This document shows, piece by piece, positions 56,543 to 63,812 of a stretch of 64,000 bases of DNA. This DNA comes from UBA10649 sp965278965 (lineage in GTDB: Bacteria > Actinomycetota > Actinomycetes > S36-B12), in assembly GCA_965278965.1 (NCBI GenBank), contig OZ257127.1, positions 3,224,001 to 3,288,000 on the forward strand. The letters are read 5' to 3'. A model generated the notes under the pieces. It made no database searches, had not been told where the DNA came from, and worked only from the letters and a program-made list of their open reading frames with translations. A program made the translations under genes and the position numbers. Numbering within the stretch: the stretch's first letter is position 1; each line of letters starts with the position of its first letter.

Positions 56543-56573
56543 CCGCCGAGCCGGGGGACCGGAGGCCGCGACG

Positions 56574-56599
56574 GGAATGGACGGCGCGCCCGTCACGTT
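56574..56599 (+). promoter_or_regulatory. SigR/SigH-type promoter of sigR
   Basis: GGAAT (56574-56578), exactly 18 bp, then GTT (56597-56599). This is the published SigR consensus GGAAT-N18-GTT. It lies 85 bp before ATG 56684, so sigR should activate its own expression during thiol oxidation. Confidence 0.75.
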
Positions 56600-56669
56600 C
56601 TCGTGACCGTGCTCCTGTTGACACCGGTTGAGGCCGGGGCCGCGGCCCGACCCCTTGGGGGGATCGGGC

Positions 56670-56675
56670 TAGGCT
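56670..56675 (+). promoter_or_regulatory. -10-like element (leaderless) of sigR
   Basis: TAGGCT, 8 nt before ATG 56684, fits TANNNT. It would be a second, probably constitutive promoter giving a leaderless mRNA. Confidence 0.4.
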
Positions 56676-56683
56676 CGCCGACG

Positions 56684-57316
56684 ATGGACGACGACACGCT
56701 CGACGACGTGGTCGGCGAGCGGTCGGAGACCCCCGCCGAGGCGGGCGCACGCTTCGAGCGTGACGCGATGCCCTTCCTGGACCAGCTCTACGGCGCCGCG
56801 ATGCGCATGACGCGGAACCCGGCCGATGCCGAGGACCTCGTCCAGGAGACCTACCTGAAGGCCTACGCCGCGTTCTCCTCGTTCACCGAGGGCACGAACC
56901 TGAAGGCGTGGCTGTTCCGAATCCTCACGAACACGTACATCAACATCTACCGCAAGAAGCAGCGGCAGCCGTACCAGACGGGCACTGACGACCTCACCGA
57001 CGGCCAGCTGGCCGACGCGGAGAGCCACACCTCGACCGGGCTCCGCTCGGCGGAGTCGGTCGCGCTGGACCGGCTTGCTGACATCGATGTCGTCGAGGCG
57101 CTCGCGAAGGTGCCCGAGGACTTCCGGATCGCCGTGTACCTCGCCGACGTCGAGGGGTTCTCCTACAAGGAGATCGCCGAGATCATGGACACGCCCGTCG
57201 GCACCGTGATGTCTCGCCTGCACCGGGGGCGCAAGCTCTTGCGGGCGCTGCTTGAGGACTACGCGATCGAGCGGGGCCTGATCCCCGCCGCGGCCGACGG
57301 AGGTGACCGCGGATGA
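56684..57316 (+). CDS. sigR: RNA polymerase sigma factor SigR (SigH, ECF12)
   Basis: A 210-residue ECF sigma factor. Region 2: DQLYGAAMRMTRNPADAEDLVQETYLKAYAAFSSFTEGTNLKAWLFRILTNTYINIYRKKQRQP, with the SigR-specific F-x-x-G-T-N-x-x-A-W-L-F-R-I-L. Region 4: VPEDFRIAVYLADVEGFSYKEIAEIMDTPVGTVMSRLHRGRKLL. It binds RsrA and directs thiol-oxidative-stress genes. ATG 56684 fits the usual N-terminus. The frame is open to GTG 56603, giving 27 more residues, like the long SigR form of Streptomyces. The TGA stop overlaps the rsrA start by 4 bp. Confidence 0.96.
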   Translation: MDDDTLDDVVGERSETPAEAGARFERDAMPFLDQLYGAAMRMTRNPADAEDLVQETYLKAYAAFSSFTEGTNLKAWLFRILTNTYINIYRKKQRQPYQTGTDDLTDGQLADAESHTSTGLRSAESVALDRLADIDVVEALAKVPEDFRIAVYLADVEGFSYKEIAEIMDTPVGTVMSRLHRGRKLLRALLEDYAIERGLIPAAADGGDRG

Positions 57317-57594
57317 GCTGCGGCAATCCGCACGAGGTCCCGTGCGACGAGGTGCTGGCGATGGTCTACGACTACATCGACGGCGAGTGCCAGGAGTCGC
57401 AGAAGCACCGAATCCTGGAGCACCTGCAGGAGTGCGGTCCGTGCTTGCGCCAGTTCGGCCTGGAGGAGACCGTCAAGGCACTCGTCCAGCGGTCCTGCGC
57501 GTGCGAGCACGCGCCCGACCATCTGCGTGTCGAGATCGTGACACGGATCCGCAGCATCTCGGTCTCGTACCGGTTCCGCGGCGCGGCCGACTAG
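57313..57594 (+). CDS. rsrA: mycothiol-system anti-sigma factor RsrA
   Basis: A 93-residue ZAS-family anti-sigma factor. Helix with CDEVLAMVYDYIDGECQESQKHRILEHLQECGPCLRQFGLEETVKALVQRSCACEH. The zinc/redox motif is H-x3-C-x2-C (HLQECGPC), with Cys11 in front as the fourth ligand or redox partner. Oxidation forms a disulfide that releases SigR. The second cysteine pair near residues 62-64 (CAC) is notable. Overlaps sigR by 4 bp. Confidence 0.95.
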   Translation: MSCGNPHEVPCDEVLAMVYDYIDGECQESQKHRILEHLQECGPCLRQFGLEETVKALVQRSCACEHAPDHLRVEIVTRIRSISVSYRFRGAAD

Positions 57595-57625
57595 CCTGCT
57601 CACGTCGGACGAGCAGGGAGTCGCG

Positions 57626-57841
57626 GTGGAGCAGACGGTGCGTGCGGAGCTGGTGGCGTCGGTGCATTCCGTCGTCGCGAAGATCGGCGACGAGGTGATC
57701 GTCGGTGACACCCTCGTGATCCTCGAGTCGATGAAGATGGAGATCCCGGTCATCGTCGAGCAGCCCGGCACGGTGCATGAGATCGCGGTCGCCCCGGGGG
57801 ACTCCATCCGTGAGGGCGACGTCATCGCGGTCATCCGCTGA
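57626..57841 (+). CDS. biotin/lipoyl carrier protein (TB7.3-like)
   Basis: A 71-residue protein consisting of one biotinyl domain: VRAELVASVHSVVAKIGDEVIVGDTLVILESMKMEIPV with the biotinylated Lys37 in ESMKMEI, then GTVHEIAVAPGDSIREGDVIAVI. It corresponds to mycobacterial TB7.3, also located after sigH-rshA. It must work with an acyl-CoA carboxylase or transcarboxylase encoded elsewhere. GTG start 31 bp after rsrA. Confidence 0.92.
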   Translation: MEQTVRAELVASVHSVVAKIGDEVIVGDTLVILESMKMEIPVIVEQPGTVHEIAVAPGDSIREGDVIAVIR

Positions 57842-57853
57842 TCTGACGCGCGC

Positions 57854-58375
57854 TCAGCCCACGGGGCGCGTCATCACCTGGAGCTCGACGCCCGGCCGAG
57901 GGCTCCAGTCCCGGTCGGGCACGGCGACGAAGCCGAGCCGTTCGTACATCCGCCGGGCTCCTGGGTTGATGTCCCGGACACTCAGGACCGCGGTCGCCGC
58001 ACCTGTCGCGCGGGCGTGGTCGTCGATGGCCGTGACCAGAGCCTCTCCCACACCGGTGCGCCAGGCGTCCGGCCGGACGGCCAGGAACCGGAACTCGACC
58101 TCATCGTCGCGGCCGATCTCGTGCTCGGGCGCGCCGGCGACGCAGATCGTCGCGCTGCCGACCACCTCCGCTCCGCGCACGGCGACGAGCACGATGGACG
58201 ACGTCGCGCGGCCGGCAGCGTCGCGAAGCGTCGCCTCGTAGGGCGAGCCCGGCTCGAGCTGGCCCCCGGCCTCGTAGCCGGCCACGCAGACCGCCCCAGC
58301 CGCGGCCAGCTCGTCCGGTCGCGCGACGCGCACCACGAGGTCGTCGGAATCGTCCCGGGCCGCCATGAGCGCCAT
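57854..58375 (-). CDS. GNAT-family N-acetyltransferase
   Basis: A 173-residue GNAT protein. VVRVARPDELAAAGAVCVAGYEA, IVLVAVRGAEVVGSATIC, then motif A VEFRFLAVRPDAWRTGVGEALVTAIDDHARATGA (R-x-x-G-x-G/A acetyl-CoA loop) and motif B INPGARRMYERLGFVAVPDR. Acetyl-CoA donor is predicted; acceptor unknown. Start chosen at ATG 58375; a second ATG three codons on is an alternative. Divergent from the amidohydrolase gene. Convergent with the biotin carrier, 12 bp apart. Confidence 0.88.
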   Translation of the reverse strand: MALMAARDDSDDLVVRVARPDELAAAGAVCVAGYEAGGQLEPGSPYEATLRDAAGRATSSIVLVAVRGAEVVGSATICVAGAPEHEIGRDDEVEFRFLAVRPDAWRTGVGEALVTAIDDHARATGAATAVLSVRDINPGARRMYERLGFVAVPDRDWSPRPGVELQVMTRPVG

Positions 58376-58396
58376 GATGCCCGGCCGGCCGTGCGG

Positions 58397-58402
58397 CATA
58401 GT
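58397..58402 (+). promoter_or_regulatory. -10-like element (leaderless) of the amidohydrolase gene
   Basis: CATAGT, 6 nt before ATG 58409, four of six matches to TATAAT and no ribosome site. Confidence 0.35.
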
Positions 58403-58408
58403 GCGTGC

Positions 58409-60028
58409 ATGCCGGTGACGCGCATCGAGGACGCCCGCGTGTGGACCGGGATCGCCGTGCCGGGAACACCGGACTGGCTGGAGCACGACGCGATCACTTT
58501 CGACGAGGCCGGCGTGATGGCCCTTGGCGACGCTGCTCGGGCCATCCCGGCGGACGTGGTCGTCGACGCGCAGGGCGGGTTCGTGTGTGCCGCGTTCGCC
58601 GACGGCCATGCACACCCGCTGACCGGCGGGCGGCAGGAGGTTCTCGCCCCTGTCCACGACGCGACGACGCCCGACGAGGCCGCCGCGGCGGTCGGGCGCT
58701 GGGCGGCCGAGCATCCGGACGCGGACTGGGTGCGAGGTGAGGGCTACGACCCGACGATCGCACCGGGCGGTGTCTTCCACGCGGCGTGGCTCGACGCGTA
58801 CGTCCCCGACCGCCCGGTCCTGCTGCGGGCCAGTGACTTCCACACGGCCTGGGTCAACTCCGAGGCGCTCCGACGAGCCGGCTACGACGCCGCCACGCCG
58901 CAGCCACCGGACGGCGAGATCGTCCGCGATGGCACCGGTGCGCCGATCGGGACGCTTCGCGAGTGGGGGGCCTGGCGGCCCGTGCTCGACCTCGCCCCGC
59001 GCCCGACGGTCGACGAGTCGGTGGCGGCGCTCGCGTCGGCCGCGGCCGGCTTCGCGTCGGCGGGTCTGGCCTGGGTGCAGGATGCGTGGGTCGAGGCCGG
59101 TGACGTCGACAGCTGGCTCGCCGCCGCTGCCACCGGTGCGCTCGCCGTGCGCGCCGACCTCGCCCTGTGGTGCGACCCGGCGACCTGGCGCGAGCAGCTC
59201 GACGCGTTCAGCGACGCCCGGAGCCGCGTCGTCGACGGCGGGCGAGGCACGATCACGGCGACGACAGTCAAGTTCTTCGCCGACGGCGTCATCGAGGCCG
59301 GAACCGGCGCGCTGCTCGCGCCCTACTGCGACTGCCCGCACTCGATCGGACTGCCGAACTGGGACCCGGTCGAGCTCGCGGCGGCGGTCACCGCGATCGA
59401 CGCGCTGGGCTTCGCCCCGCACATCCACGCGATCGGCGACGCGGGCGCCCGCATGGCTCTCGACGCGATCCACGCCGCCACCACGGCCAACGGCGCCCGG
59501 GACCGACGGGCGACGATCGCGCACGCCCAGCTCGTCGACGCCGCCGATCTGGGCCGGTTCGCCCAGCTCGGGGTCATTGCGAACTTCGAGCCCTACTGGG
59601 CACGGCTGGACGCCAGTCAGGTCGAGCTCACGGCACCGCGCCTCGGAGCACAACGTTCGGCCCAGCAGTACCGGATCCGCTCGATCCTCGACAGCGGCGC
59701 ACCTGTCTCGTTCGGCAGCGACTGGCCCGTCTCGTCGTTCGCCCCGCTGGACGGCATCCAGGTCGCCGTCACCCGTCAGCTCGAGGCCCCGGACGCCGGT
59801 CCGCCGTGGATGCCTGAGGAGCAGATCACGGTCGAGCAGGCGCTCGCGGCCTACACCTCCGGCGTCGCGTTCCAGGCCGGCGACGCGCGCGCGGGTGTGC
59901 TGCGTCCGGGGGCGAGGTCGGATGTCGTGCTGCTGGGCGCCGATCCGCGCAGCGTCCCGGCGTTGGAGATCGCCGGCATCGACGTGGTCGGCACATGGTG
60001 CGACGGCACGCGAACGCACGGAGCCTGA
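58409..60028 (+). CDS. YtcJ-like amidohydrolase (Amidohydro_3)
   Basis: A 539-residue metal-dependent hydrolase. Metal motif FADGHAHP (H-x-H) near residue 69, then SDFHTAWVNSEAL, FFADGVIEAGTGALL, a HIHAIGDAGARMAL (third His and the conserved IGD), AHAQLVDAADL, and FGSDWPVSSFAPL with the metal Asp. The C-terminal small beta domain (GARSDVVLLGADP) is complete. Family members hydrolyse N-formyl or N-acyl amides and related bonds. The exact substrate is unknown. No signal peptide. Confidence 0.88.
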   Translation: MPVTRIEDARVWTGIAVPGTPDWLEHDAITFDEAGVMALGDAARAIPADVVVDAQGGFVCAAFADGHAHPLTGGRQEVLAPVHDATTPDEAAAAVGRWAAEHPDADWVRGEGYDPTIAPGGVFHAAWLDAYVPDRPVLLRASDFHTAWVNSEALRRAGYDAATPQPPDGEIVRDGTGAPIGTLREWGAWRPVLDLAPRPTVDESVAALASAAAGFASAGLAWVQDAWVEAGDVDSWLAAAATGALAVRADLALWCDPATWREQLDAFSDARSRVVDGGRGTITATTVKFFADGVIEAGTGALLAPYCDCPHSIGLPNWDPVELAAAVTAIDALGFAPHIHAIGDAGARMALDAIHAATTANGARDRRATIAHAQLVDAADLGRFAQLGVIANFEPYWARLDASQVELTAPRLGAQRSAQQYRIRSILDSGAPVSFGSDWPVSSFAPLDGIQVAVTRQLEAPDAGPPWMPEEQITVEQALAAYTSGVAFQAGDARAGVLRPGARSDVVLLGADPRSVPALEIAGIDVVGTWCDGTRTHGA

Positions 60029-60076
60029 CGTGCCGCTGCCACCGGGGGAGAGCCCGGCGGTCCGAGGTGGCGAGGA

Positions 60077-60631
60077 CTACCTCTCTACCCACGGGTCAGG
60101 CAGCGTGTTCGGGATCGCGTTCCACGCGTCCCAGCTGATGGACCGTCCCGGCCACGCGATCGACGGCGGGTCGTAGGGCCACTGGGCCTCGACCCAGTCG
60201 CGGAACCAGCGATAGAAGGTCTCGTCGAAGCCGCTCTCCAGAAGGCTGGCGCGTACCCACGTCTGGCACTCGATGAGGAAGCCCACGCGCTTCGACCGGA
60301 AGATGTACCCGCACGCCAGTTCCTGGGACTCGTCCGGGGACAGGGCCACGTAGGAGAACGACGACCGTAGGTGCTGCCATTCGAACTGGCACCACCCGGT
60401 ATCCACGAAGGCGAACTCGAGATCTGAGCCGGCGGGCCAGCGCTCCCCATCGATCTGGAGGGAGTCGCCATCGAGGTCGAACGTCGCCTGGAGGTGAGCG
60501 ACGCTCGACATGTAGGCCTCGAAGTCGAGGTGAGTGAGCTTCCAGCCCAGCGGACGCAGGACGAACTCGTCGGTCTCGACCTTCAGGGGGACGACGAAGT
60601 CACGCGGAACGATTGGCGGTGGTCCGATCAT
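60077..60631 (-). CDS. GNAT-fold-like protein, function unknown
   Basis: A 184-residue soluble protein. IVPRDFVVPLKVETDEFVLRPLGWKLTHLDFEAYMSSVAHLQ, then FSYVALSPDESQELACGYIFRSKR and VRASLLESGFDETFYRWFRDWVEAQWPY. P-x-x-F-x-V-P-x-x-x-E-T-x-x-F-x-L-x-P-L with C/G-Y-I-x-x-S is the outline of a small family of GNAT-like proteins in Actinobacteria. The usual R-x-x-G-x-A acetyl-CoA loop is not seen, so enzymatic activity is doubtful. It lies convergent with the amidohydrolase gene. Confidence 0.65.
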   Translation of the reverse strand: MIGPPPIVPRDFVVPLKVETDEFVLRPLGWKLTHLDFEAYMSSVAHLQATFDLDGDSLQIDGERWPAGSDLEFAFVDTGWCQFEWQHLRSSFSYVALSPDESQELACGYIFRSKRVGFLIECQTWVRASLLESGFDETFYRWFRDWVEAQWPYDPPSIAWPGRSISWDAWNAIPNTLPDPWVER

Positions 60632-60790
60632 CGGGTCTCCGTTCGACTGAGTGAAGAATCAGGGCGTGCGTGCGCGAACCATGCCGGCACAGTAGGGCAT
60701 GAACGAGCTGCGACTGCCGCAGCGGCTGAACAGTTCACGCGAACGAAACATGGGCCCATTGACGCCCACGATGCCGGAGTCTACGTTCCG

Positions 60791-60810
60791 TCCTGACTGA
60801 ATACTCAGGA
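60791..60810. promoter_or_regulatory. 20-bp palindrome upstream of the permease/TetR operon
   Basis: TCCTGA-N8-TCAGGA is a perfect 6-bp inverted repeat with an 8-bp spacer, 41 bp before the permease ATG. The size and spacing suit a TetR-family operator. The TetR-nitrilase protein encoded downstream is the natural candidate. No other palindrome this good is visible in the 220-bp gap (60632-60851). Confidence 0.5.
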
Positions 60811-60851
60811 ATCCTCGGACCGTCTCGGTGCGACCAGAGCAAGGAGTGCGG

Positions 60852-62291
60852 ATGTCGACCAACACGTCTGAGTTCGCGGACCAGGTTGGACGAATCGAGC
60901 AGGCCGGGATCGAGTACATCCCCGACGAGGGTCGCACCTCGAGTCCCGCTGCGGTGTTCTCCGTGTTCGTCGGCTCGAACTGGGGCTGGTCAGTGGTGAT
61001 CCTCGGCTGGATCCCGATCACCTTGGGCCTGAACTTCTGGGGCGCCGTTTCGTCGTCGGTCCTCGGAATCGCGATCGGGTCGGTGTTCGTGGCGCCGCTT
61101 TCGACGTTCGGTCCGCGAACGGGCACGAACATGACGGTGTCCAGCGGCGCAGACTTCGGCATCCGTGGGCGTCTGATCGGCACGGTGCTCGGACTGCTCG
61201 TCGCTGTGACCTACACGGCTGTGGTCGTGTGGACCAGCGGTGACTCGGTCGTCGCCGCCAGTGGCCGGCTCCTCGGCACCGAGCCAGGCACGACGGCAAC
61301 GGTCATCGCGTACGCGGTCGTGTCGGTGGCCCTCGTCGTCGCGGCGCTCTTCGGCCACGCGACGATCGTGGCGCTCCAGAAGTTCATCATCCCCGTCGTG
61401 GGCGTCGTCCTGCTGCTCGGAGTGTTCGTGTTCGCCGACGGCTTCGACGCGTCGTACTCCTCGGGTGAGTACGGGCTGGCCGGCTTCTGGCCGACGTGGA
61501 TCTTCTGCGTCATCCTCGGGATCTCATCGCCGGTGTCCTATGCCACGCAGATCGGCGACTACACCCGCCGAGTGAGCTCGCGCGTCGGACAGGTCCGATT
61601 GATGGTCGCCCTTGGTGCGGGCCTCTTCATCGGCCTTTCGGTCCCGATCGTGTTCGGCGCGTTCACCGCGGTCGCCTTCGAGGCCGGAACGGACTCGTAC
61701 ATGGTCGACATCGTCAATGCGTCGCCGTCGTGGTACGTGGTGCCGATCATCATCGTTGCGCTGCTCGGCGGCCTCGGCCAAGGCGTCCTCTGCGTCTACT
61801 CGACCGGGCTGGATCTGGAGTCGCTCATCCCGAGGCTGAACCGGGCCGCGACGACGACCATCGCCGGCGTCGTGTCGGTCGCACTGGTGTTCGTTGCCGT
61901 CTACGTCTTCAGCGCCGTGGGCGCGGTCGTCGCGTCGACTCTCCTCCTGAATGCACTCCTGATCCCGTGGGCCGCGATCCTCGTCGTCGCGGTCGTGCGT
62001 GACCCGCGCCGCGAGTTCGACGTCCACGACCTGCAGGCCTTCGCTCAGCGGCGTCGAGGGGGCATCTACTGGTTCAACGGTGGCTTCTACGGGCCGGCCG
62101 TCCTCGCGTGGCTCGTCGGTGGCGCGTTCGGGCTCATGACCGTCAACGCCGACATCTACGTGGGGCCGTGGGCGGACGCGGCCGGTGGCATCGACGTGAG
62201 CGCTGTCGGCTCCGCCGTGCTCAGTGCCGCGGTCTACCTCGTCGGGTCGGCCCGAGCTGACCGACGACGGCACGGCACGATCACCGTATGA
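60852..62291 (+). CDS. NCS1-family purine/cytosine-permease-like transporter
   Basis: A 479-residue membrane protein; ATG 60852 has AAGGAG about 5 nt upstream. Twelve helices. IEQAGIEYIPDEGRTSSPAAVFSVFVGSNWGWSVVILG opens with the NCS1 N-terminal helix and loop, then GPRTGTNMTVSSGADFGIRG, the conserved G-x-x-x-x-N and F-G-x-R-G region. IGDYTRRV is in the sixth to seventh helix region, and WFNGGFYGPAVLAWLVGG is near the end. NCS1 carriers use H+ or Na+ to import nucleobases, hydantoins, thiamine precursors and related compounds. The coupled regulator and agmatine deiminase suggest a substrate in agmatine/putrescine or related N-carbamoyl amine metabolism. Its stop overlaps the next ATG (ATGA). 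Confidence 0.88.
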   Translation: MSTNTSEFADQVGRIEQAGIEYIPDEGRTSSPAAVFSVFVGSNWGWSVVILGWIPITLGLNFWGAVSSSVLGIAIGSVFVAPLSTFGPRTGTNMTVSSGADFGIRGRLIGTVLGLLVAVTYTAVVVWTSGDSVVAASGRLLGTEPGTTATVIAYAVVSVALVVAALFGHATIVALQKFIIPVVGVVLLLGVFVFADGFDASYSSGEYGLAGFWPTWIFCVILGISSPVSYATQIGDYTRRVSSRVGQVRLMVALGAGLFIGLSVPIVFGAFTAVAFEAGTDSYMVDIVNASPSWYVVPIIIVALLGGLGQGVLCVYSTGLDLESLIPRLNRAATTTIAGVVSVALVFVAVYVFSAVGAVVASTLLLNALLIPWAAILVVAVVRDPRREFDVHDLQAFAQRRRGGIYWFNGGFYGPAVLAWLVGGAFGLMTVNADIYVGPWADAAGGIDVSAVGSAVLSAAVYLVGSARADRRRHGTITV

Positions 62292-63811
62292 GCGACCTGT
62301 CGGGTTCGGGACCTTCCCGCAAGGAGTCAGCGGCCGGCGACGACAAGCGGCAGGCGATCCTCAAGGCCAGCGCGAAGGTGATCGCCGAACGTGGTGTGCG
62401 GGGCCTGCGCGTGCACGACGTCGCAGAGGCGGCAGGGGTTTCGCCAGGCCTGCCCTTCTACCATTTCGCCGACCGAACCGGCCTGCTGACCGCGGCGCTC
62501 GGCTTCATCAACGAGCGCTCGCGCGAACTCCGGCTCAATGAGCCCTTGGGCGACTCCCCGCGAGCGAATCTGATCGCGCAGGCGCTCGGCGAGATCCAGG
62601 ACGACCCACGCGTGATCGAGAACTCGCGAGCGTGGAACGAGCTCCGAGCATCCGCGATCTTCGAGGCAGATCTACGTGGCCCGGTTGCAGAGACGACCAA
62701 CATGTGGGTCGACGAGATCGCCGCCGTGGTGAGCGAGGTGATCGACGCGGGCGAGGCGATCACAGATCTGGCCCCCGTGGCGGCCGCTCGGGAAATCACG
62801 ACGCTCATCGAGGGCGTCTCCGGTAGGTGGCTCACGGGCGAGCTGAGCACGGCCCAGGCACGCGAATCCGTACGGTCATCTATCGATCGGCTCCTGCCAA
62901 CGACAGGCGGACCTCGCCCGCGCACCACCAGCGGGCTCGTCGTGCGTCGGACGTTCGAGGTCGTCAGTGCCCTTGAGCCTGCGCCGGTGGTGATGACAGG
63001 CGCGAGCCATGCTGGCCGGCGCCTGCGAGTTGCCGTCGTGCAACAGGAGTGGAACGGCAATCCTCGCGAGCTGTCGCAGTGCTTCGCCGAGGGGATCGCG
63101 GTCGCCGCCGGGCTCGGCGCCCAGGTTGTGTTCCTACCCCAGGCGGGCATCAGCACGCTGACGGGGACCGAGGTCGAGGCGCCGGCTACCGAGGACCTTC
63201 TCTCAGGCCCGACGCGCGAGTTCGCGACGGAGATGGCCGCGCGGTTCGGTGTTGTCGTGCAGGCATCTCTCCTCGAGCGGGCGACGGAGTGCAACGGCAT
63301 CGGGGACGGCATGCCCATCGTGGTCAGCCCGAACGGTGAGCTGGTGAGAGCCGCTGGTGGTCAGAACCCCGTGCACGTATCGGCCAGCCTCGACGGGACG
63401 TCGCTTGCGGTCGCACGGTGGACGGATGAGCGGCTCGCCGAAGAGGTACGCACGTACGCACAGAACGGCGCCGAGGTGGTTGCCGTCCCATGCGCAATCG
63501 CGAGCGATCGGCGACACTCCGGATTCGATCCGCAGCCGATGTGGGAGCAGGCGGTCGTCGCGAGCGCAATCGCGTCCGGCGTGTTCATCGCCGTGGCGAG
63601 CCGCGTAGGCGCCCACGGTGACCTGACGTTCTTCGGTTCGTCGTTCATCTGCGACCCGTTCGGACGCGTCCTCGTCCAGGCAGCCCGTGATCGAGCGTCG
63701 GTGCTAGTCGCCGAGCTTGACCTGGCACAGCGCACCGACTGGCTCGCGCTGTCCCCGTTCTCGCCCGTGCGCCGCCTCAGCGGCGCCGTCACCGTCGACG
63801 AAGGAGCGTGA
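62288..63811 (+). CDS. TetR regulator fused to a catalytically dead nitrilase (AguB-like) domain
   Basis: A 507-residue protein. Residues 20-66 are a TetR HTH (KRQAILKASAKVIAERG...VHDVAEAAGVSPGLPFYHF) and 70-205 a TetR C-terminal helical domain. After a linker, 245-500 fold like N-carbamoylputrescine amidase (RLRVAVVQQEWNGNP... GAEVVAVPCAIASDRR ... MWEQAVVASAIASGVFIAVASRVG ... LTFFGSSFICDPFGRVLV). The catalytic triad is gone. The Glu of L-x-E is Gln285 (FLPQAGIS). The segment with the Lys is missing, with about 45 residues deleted between GQNPVHV and LAVARW. The Cys of G-I-C-W-D is Trp378. So it probably binds but does not cleave a ligand, likely N-carbamoylputrescine. The ATG overlaps the permease stop. 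Confidence 0.85.
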   Translation: MSDLSGSGPSRKESAAGDDKRQAILKASAKVIAERGVRGLRVHDVAEAAGVSPGLPFYHFADRTGLLTAALGFINERSRELRLNEPLGDSPRANLIAQALGEIQDDPRVIENSRAWNELRASAIFEADLRGPVAETTNMWVDEIAAVVSEVIDAGEAITDLAPVAAAREITTLIEGVSGRWLTGELSTAQARESVRSSIDRLLPTTGGPRPRTTSGLVVRRTFEVVSALEPAPVVMTGASHAGRRLRVAVVQQEWNGNPRELSQCFAEGIAVAAGLGAQVVFLPQAGISTLTGTEVEAPATEDLLSGPTREFATEMAARFGVVVQASLLERATECNGIGDGMPIVVSPNGELVRAAGGQNPVHVSASLDGTSLAVARWTDERLAEEVRTYAQNGAEVVAVPCAIASDRRHSGFDPQPMWEQAVVASAIASGVFIAVASRVGAHGDLTFFGSSFICDPFGRVLVQAARDRASVLVAELDLAQRTDWLALSPFSPVRRLSGAVTVDEGA

Positions 63812-63812
63812 A

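Noticed and set aside
57854..60019. 721-codon minus-strand frame covering the amidohydrolase
   Set aside because: Only the final 173 codons form a GNAT protein with its own start. The rest mirrors the amidohydrolase gene.
60077..60631. Firm acetyltransferase call for the 184-residue protein
   Set aside because: The acetyl-CoA loop is not visible; only the overall outline is GNAT-like, so it is listed as function unknown.
62288..63811. Two separate genes (TetR and nitrilase) joined by error
   Set aside because: The frame is continuous through a normal linker (about residues 205-245), with no start codon plus ribosome site at the nitrilase boundary and no compositional break. A frameshift artefact still deserves a read-level check.
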